This document shows positions 25,668 to 34,750 of a stretch of 42,761 bases of DNA, in pieces. Below the pieces are notes generated by a model. It was not told the DNA's origin. It ran no database searches and saw only the letters and a list, made by a program, of their open reading frames with translations. How positions within the stretch are numbered: position 1 is the stretch's first letter; each line of letters begins with the position of its first letter. Source of the stretch: Prevotella sp. UBA6447 (GTDB lineage Bacteria > Bacteroidota > Bacteroidia > Bacteroidales > Bacteroidaceae); the NCBI GenBank assembly GCA_002437115.1, contig DJOD01000037.1:38358-81118 (forward strand), in the 5' to 3' direction. The position numbers and the translations under genes are program-made.

Positions 25668-26636
25668 ATGACGCTGAAAAGTACGATAAAGACATTAACG
25701 ATATCACTATTATTTGCCTTAGCGACCGAACCTGTTGCCGCGCAAGACTTGTTGGCTCGACAGGCTCCCGTAGACCGAAGAGCCAAGAAACTTGACTCCA
25801 TTGAAGTCAAGACCTTCGCTGAGAGAGAGAACATACAATCGCCCGCCAGCGAGCTTTATGGCGACGAGTGGGACAACGTAACCACCAAACACAGCTCTGA
25901 ACTGCCAGAGACATTCACCATCAATTTGCGCCACTTCTGTATGCCAACACCCAGCCGCGTGGTGACCAGCAACTTCGGTATGCGCTGGGGAAGGCAACAC
26001 AAGGGATTGGACATTAAGGTTTATGTGGGCGACACCATTCGGGCTGCTTTCTCGGGCAAGGTACGCATTGTGAGATACAACCCTGGTGGATTCGGCAAAT
26101 ACATCGTCATACGCCACCCCAACGGACTGGAGACTTACTATGGCCACCTCTCCGAGCAGCTTGTGCATGAGAACCAAGTGGTGCGTGCTGGCGAGCCCAT
26201 CGGACTGGGCGGTAACACGGGGCGAAGCACTGGATCGCACCTTCACTTCGAGACACGCCTCTGCGGCGTGGCACTCAATCCTGCCCTTTTCTTTGACTTC
26301 CGCAACCAGGATGTCACGGGCGACGAATATGTTTTCAACAGGCGCACATACGAACGCGAGTCGGCTGATGCCACACGGGAACGCGGAAAGGTGGGCAATG
26401 GCGGGTATACGCGCGACATGGTGCAGGGTGGAACGCTGGGACGCAGCGAAACAGCCGAAGCTGCCATCGGTTACGCCATCAACGGACCCGAGCGCTTGTA
26501 CTACAAAGTCAAGAGTGGTGAAACTCTTGAGTCGATTGCCAACAAGCTCCACGTGGACATCAGCAAGCTCTGCCGTCTCAACGGTTTCCGCAAGAGCCAA
26601 CGCGTCAAGGTTGGGCAAATCGTGAGATACTCGTAA
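25668..26636 (+). CDS. M23 peptidoglycan endopeptidase with LysM domain
   Basis: A 322-residue exported cell-wall enzyme. Signal peptide at about 1-25 (LTISLLFALATEPVAAQ). The LytM/M23 zinc peptidase spans about 85-215: NFGMRWGRQHKGLDIKV carries His111 and Asp115, GKYIVIRHPNGLETYYGHLS is the core, and GSHLHFE carries His191 and His193. The C-terminal LysM at about 277-322 (YYKVKSGETLESIANKL, KLCRLNGFRK) would hold it to peptidoglycan. All zinc ligands are present, so it should be active and cut peptide crosslinks, or it could be an EnvC/NlpD-like activator; intact ligands favour the first. It is transcribed alone and ends at a bidirectional terminator. Confidence 0.93.
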   Translation: MTLKSTIKTLTISLLFALATEPVAAQDLLARQAPVDRRAKKLDSIEVKTFAERENIQSPASELYGDEWDNVTTKHSSELPETFTINLRHFCMPTPSRVVTSNFGMRWGRQHKGLDIKVYVGDTIRAAFSGKVRIVRYNPGGFGKYIVIRHPNGLETYYGHLSEQLVHENQVVRAGEPIGLGGNTGRSTGSHLHFETRLCGVALNPALFFDFRNQDVTGDEYVFNRRTYERESADATRERGKVGNGGYTRDMVQGGTLGRSETAEAAIGYAINGPERLYYKVKSGETLESIANKLHVDISKLCRLNGFRKSQRVKVGQIVRYS

Positions 26637-26661
26637 GCCGGCCGGCAACTGCAACACATAG

Positions 26662-26714
26662 CTACACGAAAGAGCCCTGCAATCCCATCAAAATTGCAGG
26701 GCTCTTCCGTGTAG
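26662..26714. terminator. bidirectional terminator
   Basis: CTACACGAAAGAGCCCTGCAAT pairs with the matching arm ending at 26714 over about 22 bp with one mismatch and a 9-nt loop. It separates the convergent M23 gene and glycosyltransferase operon. Confidence 0.8.
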
Positions 26715-26727
26715 CGTTGCCTGGCTG

Positions 26728-27504
26728 TCACTTCTTAATCAAGGCACGCAACACAAACCAAGCATGCATGGCCAATGTAGGAAGCAAGCCATAATGGCAT
26801 CTCATGAGGCGGAAACGCTCGCGCAACGAAGCACGATGGTTCTTGATGGACATTCCGCCATCGAGGTAGTTGACCACCACTCCGCCCACATTCTTCAGTT
26901 CCAAGCCCCCGCGCTCGGCGGCTTTCATGACACGGATGCACCAGTCTACATCAGCCGAATAGCGATAAGAAAGGTCGTAAGGATTGGCCTTGGCCAAGTC
27001 GGCGCGCACATAGAAAGCCTGGTGGCACACGAGCATGCCTTGCCTGAACGACCGCCATGACAACCGCTCAGGCGGCTGCAAGCGGCGATGGCGCAGAAAG
27101 CGACCCTTGTCGTCGACGATGTCGGTATCGCCATACAGCACGCCAGGCAACGGCTCACCGTCGCCCACACTGCCAGCCACCATCTCCAGAGTGTCGGGTG
27201 AGGGGAAGGCGTCACCCGCATTGAGAAACAACAGGTAGTCGCCAGTGGCCTTGCGAATGCCCTTGTTCATGGCATCGTAAAGCCCGCCGTCCTTCTCCGA
27301 CACGACGACGACCTCGTGGCCATTGTCGGCTTCGGCAGAACGGCGCGCATAATCACGCGCGATTTGCACGGTGGCATCCGAGGAAAGGCCATCAAGGATG
27401 AGGTGCTCTATGTCGGCATAGGTCTGGCAGAGCACACTCTCGACGGTACGCGGCAATTCATGAGCCGCCTGGTAAGTGCAAGTGATGATGGTAAACTTAA
27501 TCAT
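26728..27504 (-). CDS. family 2 glycosyltransferase
   Basis: A 258-residue GT-A fold inverting glycosyltransferase acting at the cytoplasmic side of the membrane on a nucleotide sugar. FTIITCTYQAAHELPRTVES opens the fold, EHLILDGLSSDATVQIA carries the first acidic residues, and SEKDGGLYDAMNKGIRKATG with FLNAGDAF holds the donor and metal site. SADVDWCIRVMKAAERG contains the likely catalytic Asp. The pattern matches WcaA-like enzymes of surface-polysaccharide or lipopolysaccharide assembly. It starts 17 nt after the GT4 gene, same operon. Sugar specificity unknown. Confidence 0.9.
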   Translation of the reverse strand: MIKFTIITCTYQAAHELPRTVESVLCQTYADIEHLILDGLSSDATVQIARDYARRSAEADNGHEVVVVSEKDGGLYDAMNKGIRKATGDYLLFLNAGDAFPSPDTLEMVAGSVGDGEPLPGVLYGDTDIVDDKGRFLRHRRLQPPERLSWRSFRQGMLVCHQAFYVRADLAKANPYDLSYRYSADVDWCIRVMKAAERGGLELKNVGGVVVNYLDGGMSIKNHRASLRERFRLMRCHYGLLPTLAMHAWFVLRALIKK

Positions 27505-27521
27505 GTGAAAAGGGAAATTCT

Positions 27522-28796
27522 TCAGATATTATAGTTTTTGAAAGCCATGGCCTGGTTGTACACCTCGATATAGTGCATGGCAACGCTGCGTTGTGAATAG
27601 CATGACCGCACCTTGGCTATGGCGTTACGACTCAGCGCATCATGGTCGGCCTCGCTAAGCACCCAGTGGAGCCCAGCGGCCAAATCGGCAGAATCCTTGT
27701 ACTTGGCCACATAGCCGTTTTTCTGATGGTCTATCATCTCGGGTATTCCGCCCACCTTGAAGCCCACCGACGGCACGCCACAGGCCATGGCCTCCATGAT
27801 GGTGTTGGGCAGGTTCTCATCGAGTGAAGGGAGCACAAAGACATCGGCCGAATTATAAATGTCCACTATTTGTCGCTCATCGCTGACATACCCCAATGGG
27901 AAAGAAGGCAAGCGCAACTGTGAAACCACCTCCTCGGCATGCCCGCCAAGGATGGCCACCACCGTGTCGTGGAGCATCTCGGGATGCTGGTCAGCCAACA
28001 TGGAAATGGCTTCGGTGAGATAGGCTATGCCCTTGCGCTCCATGGTGACACGCTGCGAGACGAACAGAATGACACGCTTGTCGGCAGGCAAGTTGGCATG
28101 AAGCCGCGAAGTCTGCTTGTCTTTTGGGAAAAACACACGTGTGTCAATGGGGTTGGGAATGGTGTCAACGTGCAAGCCGGAAAGCAATGCGCTCTGGCGA
28201 GCCTGCTCACCGAGCCACTTGCTACACGCCACAAAGTGGATGCCACTACCTCGGTAGAGCTTGCGCTTGCGATTGAAAACACGCGTAGACAAGTCGCGAG
28301 ATGAATGGTGCTTGGGTAAGTAACGGCAACCCTGGCAAACGAAACGATATGCCTTGCAGCCAAGCGTCACATGGCAGATGCCCGTCGCAGGCCAAAGGTC
28401 GTGCATGGTCCACACCACAGGCTTGCCACTGGCCAAAATCTTACGAATCGAACCCAGTGACAACAGCCCTTGGTTGACCCAAGCCAAATGGATAATATCG
28501 GCTTCCTTAAACTCGGGAAGGCTCGTGATGTCAATGCCCGCGTTGGCCAAGTCGAGCTCAAAAAGGTTTTTACGGCTGAAATGCAAATGCCAAAAGACAC
28601 ACCAACGCTCCCATAGGAAGTTCCATCTTCGGAGCCAAGGGCAAGGGGCTTGCACCACCGTGATGTTGTCGGTCACCTTGTCGCCCACCAACATCTTGGC
28701 CTTCACACCGTTGTTGTTGAGCGTATCGAGCAGGCGATTGGCCGCCACGGCGGCCCCGCCCGTCTTTTCACTTGTGTTGATAATCAGTACGCGCAT
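27522..28796 (-). CDS. family 4 glycosyltransferase
   Basis: A 424-residue GT-B fold retaining glycosyltransferase. The N-terminal acceptor half opens LIINTSEKTGGAAVAANRLL, and HLAWVNQGLLSLGSI with VVWTMHDLWPATG follows; CHVTLGCKAYRFVCQGCRYLP is a cysteine-rich insert seen in some polysaccharide transferases. The donor half has ILFVSQRVTMERKGIAYL and the E-x7-E retaining motif in EAMACGVPSVGFKVGGIPE. Likely role is capsule, O-antigen or exopolysaccharide synthesis together with the following GT2 gene. The pair stands alone without flippase or polymerase genes. Confidence 0.9.
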   Translation of the reverse strand: MRVLIINTSEKTGGAAVAANRLLDTLNNNGVKAKMLVGDKVTDNITVVQAPCPWLRRWNFLWERWCVFWHLHFSRKNLFELDLANAGIDITSLPEFKEADIIHLAWVNQGLLSLGSIRKILASGKPVVWTMHDLWPATGICHVTLGCKAYRFVCQGCRYLPKHHSSRDLSTRVFNRKRKLYRGSGIHFVACSKWLGEQARQSALLSGLHVDTIPNPIDTRVFFPKDKQTSRLHANLPADKRVILFVSQRVTMERKGIAYLTEAISMLADQHPEMLHDTVVAILGGHAEEVVSQLRLPSFPLGYVSDERQIVDIYNSADVFVLPSLDENLPNTIMEAMACGVPSVGFKVGGIPEMIDHQKNGYVAKYKDSADLAAGLHWVLSEADHDALSRNAIAKVRSCYSQRSVAMHYIEVYNQAMAFKNYNI

Positions 28797-28882
28797 ACCT
28801 AATTGATGATTTTACTTGGAGGAGGCGCAAACGGGCTTCATGAGGACTTGCTCTCAAATAGCCAGGCGCCACCTATCCAATA

Positions 28883-28890
28883 CAAAGATA
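28883..28890 (-). promoter_or_regulatory. -7 element for the glycosyltransferase operon
   Basis: On the minus strand TATCTTTG is an exact -7 match, giving an approximately 80-nt leader to the GT4 gene. No convincing -33 was found. It is divergent from the small-RNA promoter about 130 nt away. Confidence 0.45.
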
Positions 28891-29014
28891 AGAAAATAGG
28901 ATGAAACATCGGGGATAATTGGGAAAATTGAGTAAAAAACATGATGTGTGCGAACACAATTGTTGATTTATGTCAATTAAAACGCATCTTTAAGAAGAAT
29001 GGATAAGTAATATC

Positions 29015-29045
29015 TTGCGAAAAGTGCATTTTCATAGTAACTTTG
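29015..29045 (+). promoter_or_regulatory. promoter for an unassigned small RNA
   Basis: TTGC at 29015-29018 and TAACTTTG at 29038-29045 have about 20 nt between them, a good Bacteroidetes promoter facing a region with no open frame. The predicted start is near 29052. Confidence 0.65.
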
Positions 29046-29051
29046 CAGCGT

Positions 29052-29241
29052 CAAAAGGTTAATAGATTGTTTAGGTTAGTAGTAATAGATTTAGGTTTTT
29101 AGTTATTAGGTTTAAGGTAGATTGATAGATTGTTTAACGGAAAACAATGGAAACCGTGAGGTTTTCATTTCGTTTGAAAAGGATTTTAGTTAAACATAGG
29201 TGTACGTTGGAGCTCGTTGATGAGTTTCAACGTATTTTTTT
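29052..29241 (+). ncRNA. candidate small structured RNA, about 190 nt (6S-like or Bacteroidales-1-like?)
   Basis: A promoter at 29015-29045 and a textbook terminator at 29203-29241 bound a unit with no reading frame. The 5' half is AU-rich with repeated UAGGUU/AGGUUU words and two copies of ATAGATTGTTTA (29062-29073, 29125-29136). The 3' half folds clearly: TGTTTAAC (29131-29138) pairs perfectly with GTTAAACA (29189-29196), and inside is GGAAACC-GUGA-GGUUUUC (29149-29166) with a GNRA loop. Size, long rod form with central loop, and free-standing promoter and terminator resemble 6S-type RNAs, and Rfam has a Bacteroidales-1 motif of that description. I cannot confirm identity without a covariance search. 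Confidence 0.65.
29203..29241 (+). terminator. intrinsic terminator of the small RNA
   Basis: TACGTTG (29203-29209) pairs with CAACGTA (29228-29234) with an inner CTC/GAG pair, followed directly by seven T (29235-29241). It is the cleanest rho-independent terminator in the window. Confidence 0.85.
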
Positions 29242-29368
29242 GTGCCTATTCCAAAGGCGGTGGCGCAAAAGTCCACAAAAAAGGCCTGGAACACAACAGT
29301 CCAAGCCCATCATTGCCTAAAGCTAAGATTATGTGGCCCTGCCGATGGCAAAAGCGGATGCCGAAGCC
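29242..29368. other. short spacer after the small RNA
   Basis: It holds only non-coding sequence downstream of the small-RNA terminator and past the ispF stop. No gene or terminator for ispF is recognised. Confidence 0.4.
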
Positions 29369-29854
29369 TCAGTTTTCTTTCTCTATCAAACAGACGGCAT
29401 AAGCCGAAATGCCCTCCTCGCGCCCCGTGAAGCCAAGTTTCTCGGTGGTGGTGGCCTTGATGCTCACCTGGTTCTCATCACACCCCATGACACGAGCCAA
29501 GCAAGCCTTCATGGCTGGGACGTGCGGGTTGAGCTTGGGGCGCTCGGCGCAGACGGTGGCATCGATGTTGACCAACCGATAACCCTTGGTGGCGATGAGT
29601 GCCACCACCTGCTCGAGGATGACCTTGCTGTCCATGCCAAGCGTGTCAGCCGACGTGTCGGGAAAGTGGTAACCAATGTCGCGCAAGTTGGCTGCGCCAA
29701 GCAAGGCGTCGCAAATCGCGTGGATGAGCACGTCGGCATCGCTATGGCCTTGCAGACCCATCGTGTGGTTAATCTTGACACCTCCCAAAAAAAGGTCACG
29801 TCCTTCCACCAACTGGTGGACATCGTAACCCATTCCTACTCTAATGTTTGTCAT
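29369..29854 (-). CDS. ispF: 2-C-methyl-D-erythritol 2,4-cyclodiphosphate synthase
   Basis: IspF makes MEcPP in the non-mevalonate isoprenoid pathway. The 161-residue protein begins MTNIRVGMGYDVHQL with the zinc ligands Asp11 and His13; GHSDADVLIHAICDALLGAA gives the third ligand region, and IGYHFPDT, ERPKL and IKATTTEKLGFTGR complete the signature. Start at 29854 is one base after the porV stop codon, so it is translationally coupled to porV. I recall the same neighbour order (FAH-family gene, porU, porV, ispF) in Porphyromonas gingivalis, so linkage is old in the order. Confidence 0.95.
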   Translation of the reverse strand: MTNIRVGMGYDVHQLVEGRDLFLGGVKINHTMGLQGHSDADVLIHAICDALLGAANLRDIGYHFPDTSADTLGMDSKVILEQVVALIATKGYRLVNIDATVCAERPKLNPHVPAMKACLARVMGCDENQVSIKATTTEKLGFTGREEGISAYAVCLIEKEN

Positions 29855-29855
29855 C

Positions 29856-31052
29856 TTATCTGCGTTTGAACAAGTCCTTGATTCCATCCATGTCGAAGCT
29901 CAGCGTGAAACGGAGTGTCTGGTCGAGCGGATTGCTCTTGGCCGTGGCGATGACGTAGCCGGCATCAAGCGAAAACACACTCATCTTGAAACCACCTCCA
30001 ACCGTGAAATACTTGCGGTTACCCTTGTTCGCGCTCTCATGGTGATAGCCCGCACGAAGGGTGAACTGGTCGTGGTAGGTATATTCGGCACCCAAACTCC
30101 ACTGTATCTCTTGCAACTCTTCCTTGAAACCACCCGGGGCGTCGCCAAAGCTTTTGAAGATTCCACTGATGCTCGACACGTCGTAATAGTCTTTCTGCAC
30201 ACGTTGCTGGTAATCCTCTGTGCTCTCGCCCTCATTCTGCTTAGGATAGGTAGGAACGAGCAACTTGTTGGCATCGGCGGCAATGGTGAAACGGTTGTAT
30301 TCGTCAATCGGAACCATCAACGCGGCTCCCAGGCGCAGGTTGGTGGGGATAAACTCGCTGTAGTCGTAGCCGCCAAACTTGATTTTGCTGCCTATGTTGG
30401 AGATGTTGAGCCCCAAGCCCAGCTGGCACTCGCGCGAACCCAGGTTGACATAGTTCTGGTAATAGGCCGACAGGTCGGCCGCAAAGGCTGACCCCGGCGA
30501 GGTGTCTTGGGTGTAGTCGTAAGTAAGGTCTGAGTAAATCCAGCGCACCGCCGCAGCGAGCGAGAACTTCTCGCTGAGCATGAGCGAATAGGCCACATCA
30601 AACGACATCTCATACGGGTTGATGGTGTTTCCGGCATTGGCCGTACTCCCCGACGTGCCCGACGAGTAGTTGCCCATCATCACCTCGCCCAACGAAAAAT
30701 AGCGAAACGAGCCTGACACCGCACTGTAGTCGCCTATGCGATAGTAACCGGCAAGGTAAGCCAAGTCCATGTCGCTGACCAACTGGCGCAGCCAAGGCGT
30801 GTAGTTGAGCGCCACGCCCGCACGGCTGATGGTAAAGGGGTACTTAGCTGGATTCCAGTATTGGGAAACGACATCCGGGTCGGTAGCTACCCCCACGTCG
30901 CCCATGCCGCCCGCACGGGCATCGGGCGCAATGGTCTGCGAGGTGACAGACGTGTTGACTGGGTTAAACATGTCCTTCTTGTCTTGCGCTTTGGCCTGCG
31001 TCGCGACGATGGCAAGAAGACATGCGGAGATTATTCTATAAGTATTGTTCAT
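29856..31052 (-). CDS. porV: type IX secretion system outer-membrane protein PorV
   Basis: PorV is a FadL-like 14-strand outer-membrane beta-barrel that binds cargo leaving the type IX translocon and carries it to the PorU sortase. The 398-residue protein has a signal peptide (MNNTYRIISACLLAIVATQAKAQ), then SQTIAPDARAGGMGDVGVAT, the family hallmark, and a barrel with alternating strands ending in FTLSFDMDGIKDLFKRR. The longest frame begins at 31151, but the signal peptide fixes the start at 31052. It is 95 nt after porU and 1 nt before ispF, same strand. Confidence 0.94.
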   Translation of the reverse strand: MNNTYRIISACLLAIVATQAKAQDKKDMFNPVNTSVTSQTIAPDARAGGMGDVGVATDPDVVSQYWNPAKYPFTISRAGVALNYTPWLRQLVSDMDLAYLAGYYRIGDYSAVSGSFRYFSLGEVMMGNYSSGTSGSTANAGNTINPYEMSFDVAYSLMLSEKFSLAAAVRWIYSDLTYDYTQDTSPGSAFAADLSAYYQNYVNLGSRECQLGLGLNISNIGSKIKFGGYDYSEFIPTNLRLGAALMVPIDEYNRFTIAADANKLLVPTYPKQNEGESTEDYQQRVQKDYYDVSSISGIFKSFGDAPGGFKEELQEIQWSLGAEYTYHDQFTLRAGYHHESANKGNRKYFTVGGGFKMSVFSLDAGYVIATAKSNPLDQTLRFTLSFDMDGIKDLFKRR

Positions 31053-31147
31053 GCTTGGTTGGTTTGTTGGATGATAGCCACCACGTTGGGCTAAGCCCAA
31101 GAGCGTGGCATGGCTACCCTGACTGATGTTAGAACGTTGACAATGGT

Positions 31148-34100
31148 TCATTTATTGTTGATGACAACGAGTTTCTTGGCTTTAGAGGCCTCAGAACTTC
31201 CGTCGCACGACACACGGACCCGATAGAGATAGACTCCAGTCTGCAACCGGCCACCGCCATCTTGGCAGAGATCCCAATCGACGGTATAAGCGCCACTGGC
31301 TGACACGCCACTTTCCGAATGGCTCCACAGCATCCGGCCGCTGGTGTCGAACACATCAATCTTGACATCCACGTTCGAACCGTTGAAATCGTGACTGATG
31401 ATGAACGTCGTAGAGGTCGACGCCGGGTTTTGCGACACGTCGACGCTGTAAATGGTGGGCTGCAATCCCTTCACGACATTAAAGTCAAGTGTGGCTGATG
31501 TCGAATTGTTTAGCACGTCCCATGCTCGGAAGAGCAACGTGTGGCGACCAGGTTCCAGTTCAGGCAAGCTGTAGCAAACCGAGCCACTTTGGTAGGTCCC
31601 GAAGTCATAAGCGAAATAGTCGTTGAGCTTATACGTCATGCTGGGACTTCCATCCACAATGAGCTGCAGGTCATGCCCGACACCGTTTCCCGCTGCATTG
31701 ATACCGTCGGCATCGCTCAACTGGGCGACAAAATAAGGAGTTGCGTTGACGTTTCCACCGTTTTCAAACTGTGGCGTGTTGAGATAACAATAGATTTTCG
31801 GTCCCAACGAATCGAGATCGCTGTCCTCACTTCCTCCCACCAGGAAGTTTTCCTCGGCTCCATGTGCCTCAAGGGTATGGTCACTGCTGACGGCATGGAT
31901 GTTGATTAAGCCTTTTCCGTCCGAATAATTGATGTCCTTGGGAACCACAAATGAGAACGAGAAACGCCCGTTCCTGATGCTGTCAGCCCCATTGAAAAGC
32001 GTGTTGGTGCGATCATAATAGGTGAACGGTGTCTTTGCCTCCGAACTTTTGTTCAGTCGGCAAGTCACCAACTCACGCGAATCGCGCACCAAAGCTGTCA
32101 TCACGCCATTGAAAGGCTGTTGGCTTTCCACATGTCCTGCCACACGCGCCACACTCCCTGCCTTGAGGGTCACAGGAGCATTTGCCGACGGCTTGGCACC
32201 ATTGATGGAATCGATGACAACGCTCAGCGTAGGCAAATGCAGCGAAATGGCCGGATCGCCAAGGAGCGAATACTGCAACTTGTTGACCGTGGTGTCCTGG
32301 CGAGTGGTAATCATCTGGTTCTTGGCCAGCCGCTGGGCTTCGCCAAGAGTCATCGGCTTGCCATCGGCTATGGAGAGCACATAGCGCAGGAAAGCCATGT
32401 TGATGGACTTGTTGTAATTAGAATACACCGTGCGTGTGGTTCCGAAGAAAGCCACAGCGCCTCCCTTGCTGGTGGTCACCGCCGTCTCGCCGATGGTGGG
32501 AGTCGTGCCATCGAAGGGCAAGATGTCGCACGAAGCTGTGATCCAAAGGGGAAGGTTCGAATTGGTGAACGACTCAAAATCGGCCAGGGTCAACACACGC
32601 TCATGCGAGATCTGGTCGGCCCGCCCATGTCCACCATAATCCATGATGAGCGCACCAGCCTGCTGTTGCTGCTTCAAGAGAGCGCTCACGTCAGGATAGG
32701 TGTTTCCCGTTGATGTCGAGACACCTTCGTAGGCATCCCACATGACTTTTTTCACCTGGTATCCAGGGTAACGTGCGGCGATGTCGTTGGCCGCGTCATT
32801 GACATCGTTCATGTGGAGGTTTCCATTTCCATCGTCGCCCATGAAGACCAATGTGTTTTGCCAAGCACCGGCGTTTTTGTTTTCCACATACCCAATAGTC
32901 TTGTCCACCATGGCCTTGGCATCCTCCTCCGTGACAACAGGAAAACGGCCAACAGCCATGTCAAGCTTGTCAGACCGCAGCTGATCCACACCCTCGCCAT
33001 CATCAAGCAAGCAAAAGAAACCGTCGTCAATGAAGCAACGTATTTCATTAAACGAGTTCTCGCTCTCATAACATAGCAGATAATCGTCTGGGTTGAGAGT
33101 TGCACAGTCGGATGTAAGCATACGGTTGTCCCACACACAATCGCCAAACAGCAACAGGAAGCGAGGCATGTCGGAATCCGTCTCAGCGCGATCATAGAGC
33201 ATCTTCAAGTAACGGCGGTAGGCATTGGCATCGGGTGTTCCACTGGAGAACTCATTAAAGAGCTCGTCGGCTGGGACGATGCGCACACGAAGGGAGTCGT
33301 GCTGCTCATGGAACGCGGCAAGCCGTTGAGCCTGCTTGAGGAGCTTCTGCGAGGTGGGGATGATGATAACCATGTCAGCAGCCGCATCGGCATGATGGTC
33401 TTGGTTGGTGATGTGGTAGAGATATTCTGGGGTGGGATATTGGGCCGTCAGGATCGGGGCGGGGGCTGCCTGGTCCCAAGCCATCGACACATAGTCGAGC
33501 CGGATGGGATCGCCCAGCCCGCAAGTGACGCTCACCGTGTCGGTAGCCGTGAGATCGCTGACCTGGTAAGTCTTGGTGGAAGAATTGCCCTTGTCGTAGC
33601 TTCCCACCGAGATATAGAGGTCGCCCAGCTCCTTTCCATTGAGAGAGACCTTTGCACGGCTGTACATTCCTGCCGAGACGCTCACCGACAGGCGTCCTGA
33701 CGTTGCGCCGGTGGTGTTCTTGAGCACCACGTTCTTGGTTTGGCCGAAGTGGATGGGCTCAGGATCGAAGAGGTTGCGACCCCCTTGATACCAGCTGTAA
33801 CCATCCACTTCATAGAGCGTGTGATAGTCGTCGGGTGATGGGTAGAAGGAGGAGACGAATGTCGTCGAATCGACAAGTTGCGGCTCCGAGTCGCTCTCGG
33901 TGAGAAAATAATATCCGTAATCGGAGTATGGATTGCGCGTGCGACGGGCGGCCGTGTTGCTCTCCCAGCTCACCGAACCACGTGCATGGAAAAGCCGCCT
34001 GTTGCCAACGACACAGGTGGGAACCTCCTGCAAGTCATCTGTCTCACGCAGCTCATCGCCTACCAGGCGCTCATTCTGCAAGTTTCCGCCATAGCCATAA

Positions 34101-34678
34101 ACTTTAACCTTGCTCAAGTCGGAGAAGCCTGCTTGGCGGATAAACGCATCCGTGAGCTGGTAAACACCCGTCGACGGCACACGTATCTTCGCCCATGAGC
34201 CCGTGGCAAGCACGGAATGGGAGGCATAGCGCGACGCGGCAGCTGTTGACCGCGCAGCCTGTGCCTTGCGCTTAGAACGAGGAAGGGGTTGCGCGTCGAT
34301 GCGGAGCATGAAGCTGACAAGTATTTGGTAATGCCCGTCGCGGTAGACCAAAGGGCAGAACCCCACCTCAAGCGACCCTTTCTTACGGCTTAGCGCCAAT
34401 CGTTGTTCCACGTGGGGAAGCGCCGGGAGAGAGTCGGACGACAGGCTATGGTAACGTGCGATGTCCTCCTGGGTCATGTCAATGAACTCAGGGTAAAGGA
34501 TGGTGGCGGTATAAATGGAGTCGGTGAAAGTTCCCTCCAAGGGCACAGCATAAGTAAACTGCGGCAGCATGGAGTCGACACTAACCTCATCGGAGGTCAA
34601 ATTAAAGAACCGTTGCGCCGAAACTGACAAGCCCATCAAGAGAGACAGGAGTAGAACAAATATTCGTCTGTGTTTCAT
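31148..34678 (-). CDS. porU: type IX secretion sortase PorU (C25 cysteine peptidase)
   Basis: PorU removes the C-terminal signal of type IX cargo and attaches anionic lipopolysaccharide. The 1176-residue protein has a signal peptide (MKHRRIFVLLLSLLMGLSVSA) and an N-terminal beta-rich region of about 400 residues. The gingipain-like domain spans about 430-800 with catalytic His684 in DYGGHGRAD and Cys717 in TASCDILP, spaced 33 residues as in RgpB. Ig-like domains follow (FNGVMTALVRDS, NYSDGKGLINIHAVSS), and the end GVYLYRVRV..KAKKLVVINNK is a type IX C-terminal domain, retained in known PorU. The start is 72 nt after the upstream hydrolase gene. Confidence 0.95.
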   Translation of the reverse strand: MKHRRIFVLLLSLLMGLSVSAQRFFNLTSDEVSVDSMLPQFTYAVPLEGTFTDSIYTATILYPEFIDMTQEDIARYHSLSSDSLPALPHVEQRLALSRKKGSLEVGFCPLVYRDGHYQILVSFMLRIDAQPLPRSKRKAQAARSTAAASRYASHSVLATGSWAKIRVPSTGVYQLTDAFIRQAGFSDLSKVKVYGYGGNLQNERLVGDELRETDDLQEVPTCVVGNRRLFHARGSVSWESNTAARRTRNPYSDYGYYFLTESDSEPQLVDSTTFVSSFYPSPDDYHTLYEVDGYSWYQGGRNLFDPEPIHFGQTKNVVLKNTTGATSGRLSVSVSAGMYSRAKVSLNGKELGDLYISVGSYDKGNSSTKTYQVSDLTATDTVSVTCGLGDPIRLDYVSMAWDQAAPAPILTAQYPTPEYLYHITNQDHHADAAADMVIIIPTSQKLLKQAQRLAAFHEQHDSLRVRIVPADELFNEFSSGTPDANAYRRYLKMLYDRAETDSDMPRFLLLFGDCVWDNRMLTSDCATLNPDDYLLCYESENSFNEIRCFIDDGFFCLLDDGEGVDQLRSDKLDMAVGRFPVVTEEDAKAMVDKTIGYVENKNAGAWQNTLVFMGDDGNGNLHMNDVNDAANDIAARYPGYQVKKVMWDAYEGVSTSTGNTYPDVSALLKQQQQAGALIMDYGGHGRADQISHERVLTLADFESFTNSNLPLWITASCDILPFDGTTPTIGETAVTTSKGGAVAFFGTTRTVYSNYNKSINMAFLRYVLSIADGKPMTLGEAQRLAKNQMITTRQDTTVNKLQYSLLGDPAISLHLPTLSVVIDSINGAKPSANAPVTLKAGSVARVAGHVESQQPFNGVMTALVRDSRELVTCRLNKSSEAKTPFTYYDRTNTLFNGADSIRNGRFSFSFVVPKDINYSDGKGLINIHAVSSDHTLEAHGAEENFLVGGSEDSDLDSLGPKIYCYLNTPQFENGGNVNATPYFVAQLSDADGINAAGNGVGHDLQLIVDGSPSMTYKLNDYFAYDFGTYQSGSVCYSLPELEPGRHTLLFRAWDVLNNSTSATLDFNVVKGLQPTIYSVDVSQNPASTSTTFIISHDFNGSNVDVKIDVFDTSGRMLWSHSESGVSASGAYTVDWDLCQDGGGRLQTGVYLYRVRVSCDGSSEASKAKKLVVINNK

Positions 34679-34750
34679 GTTTTGTCTGTTGGTGTGGAAA
34701 TCCGCATGGCATGGCAAGCGTTTCCGCTGGTGGCAACCGGAAAGTCGAGG

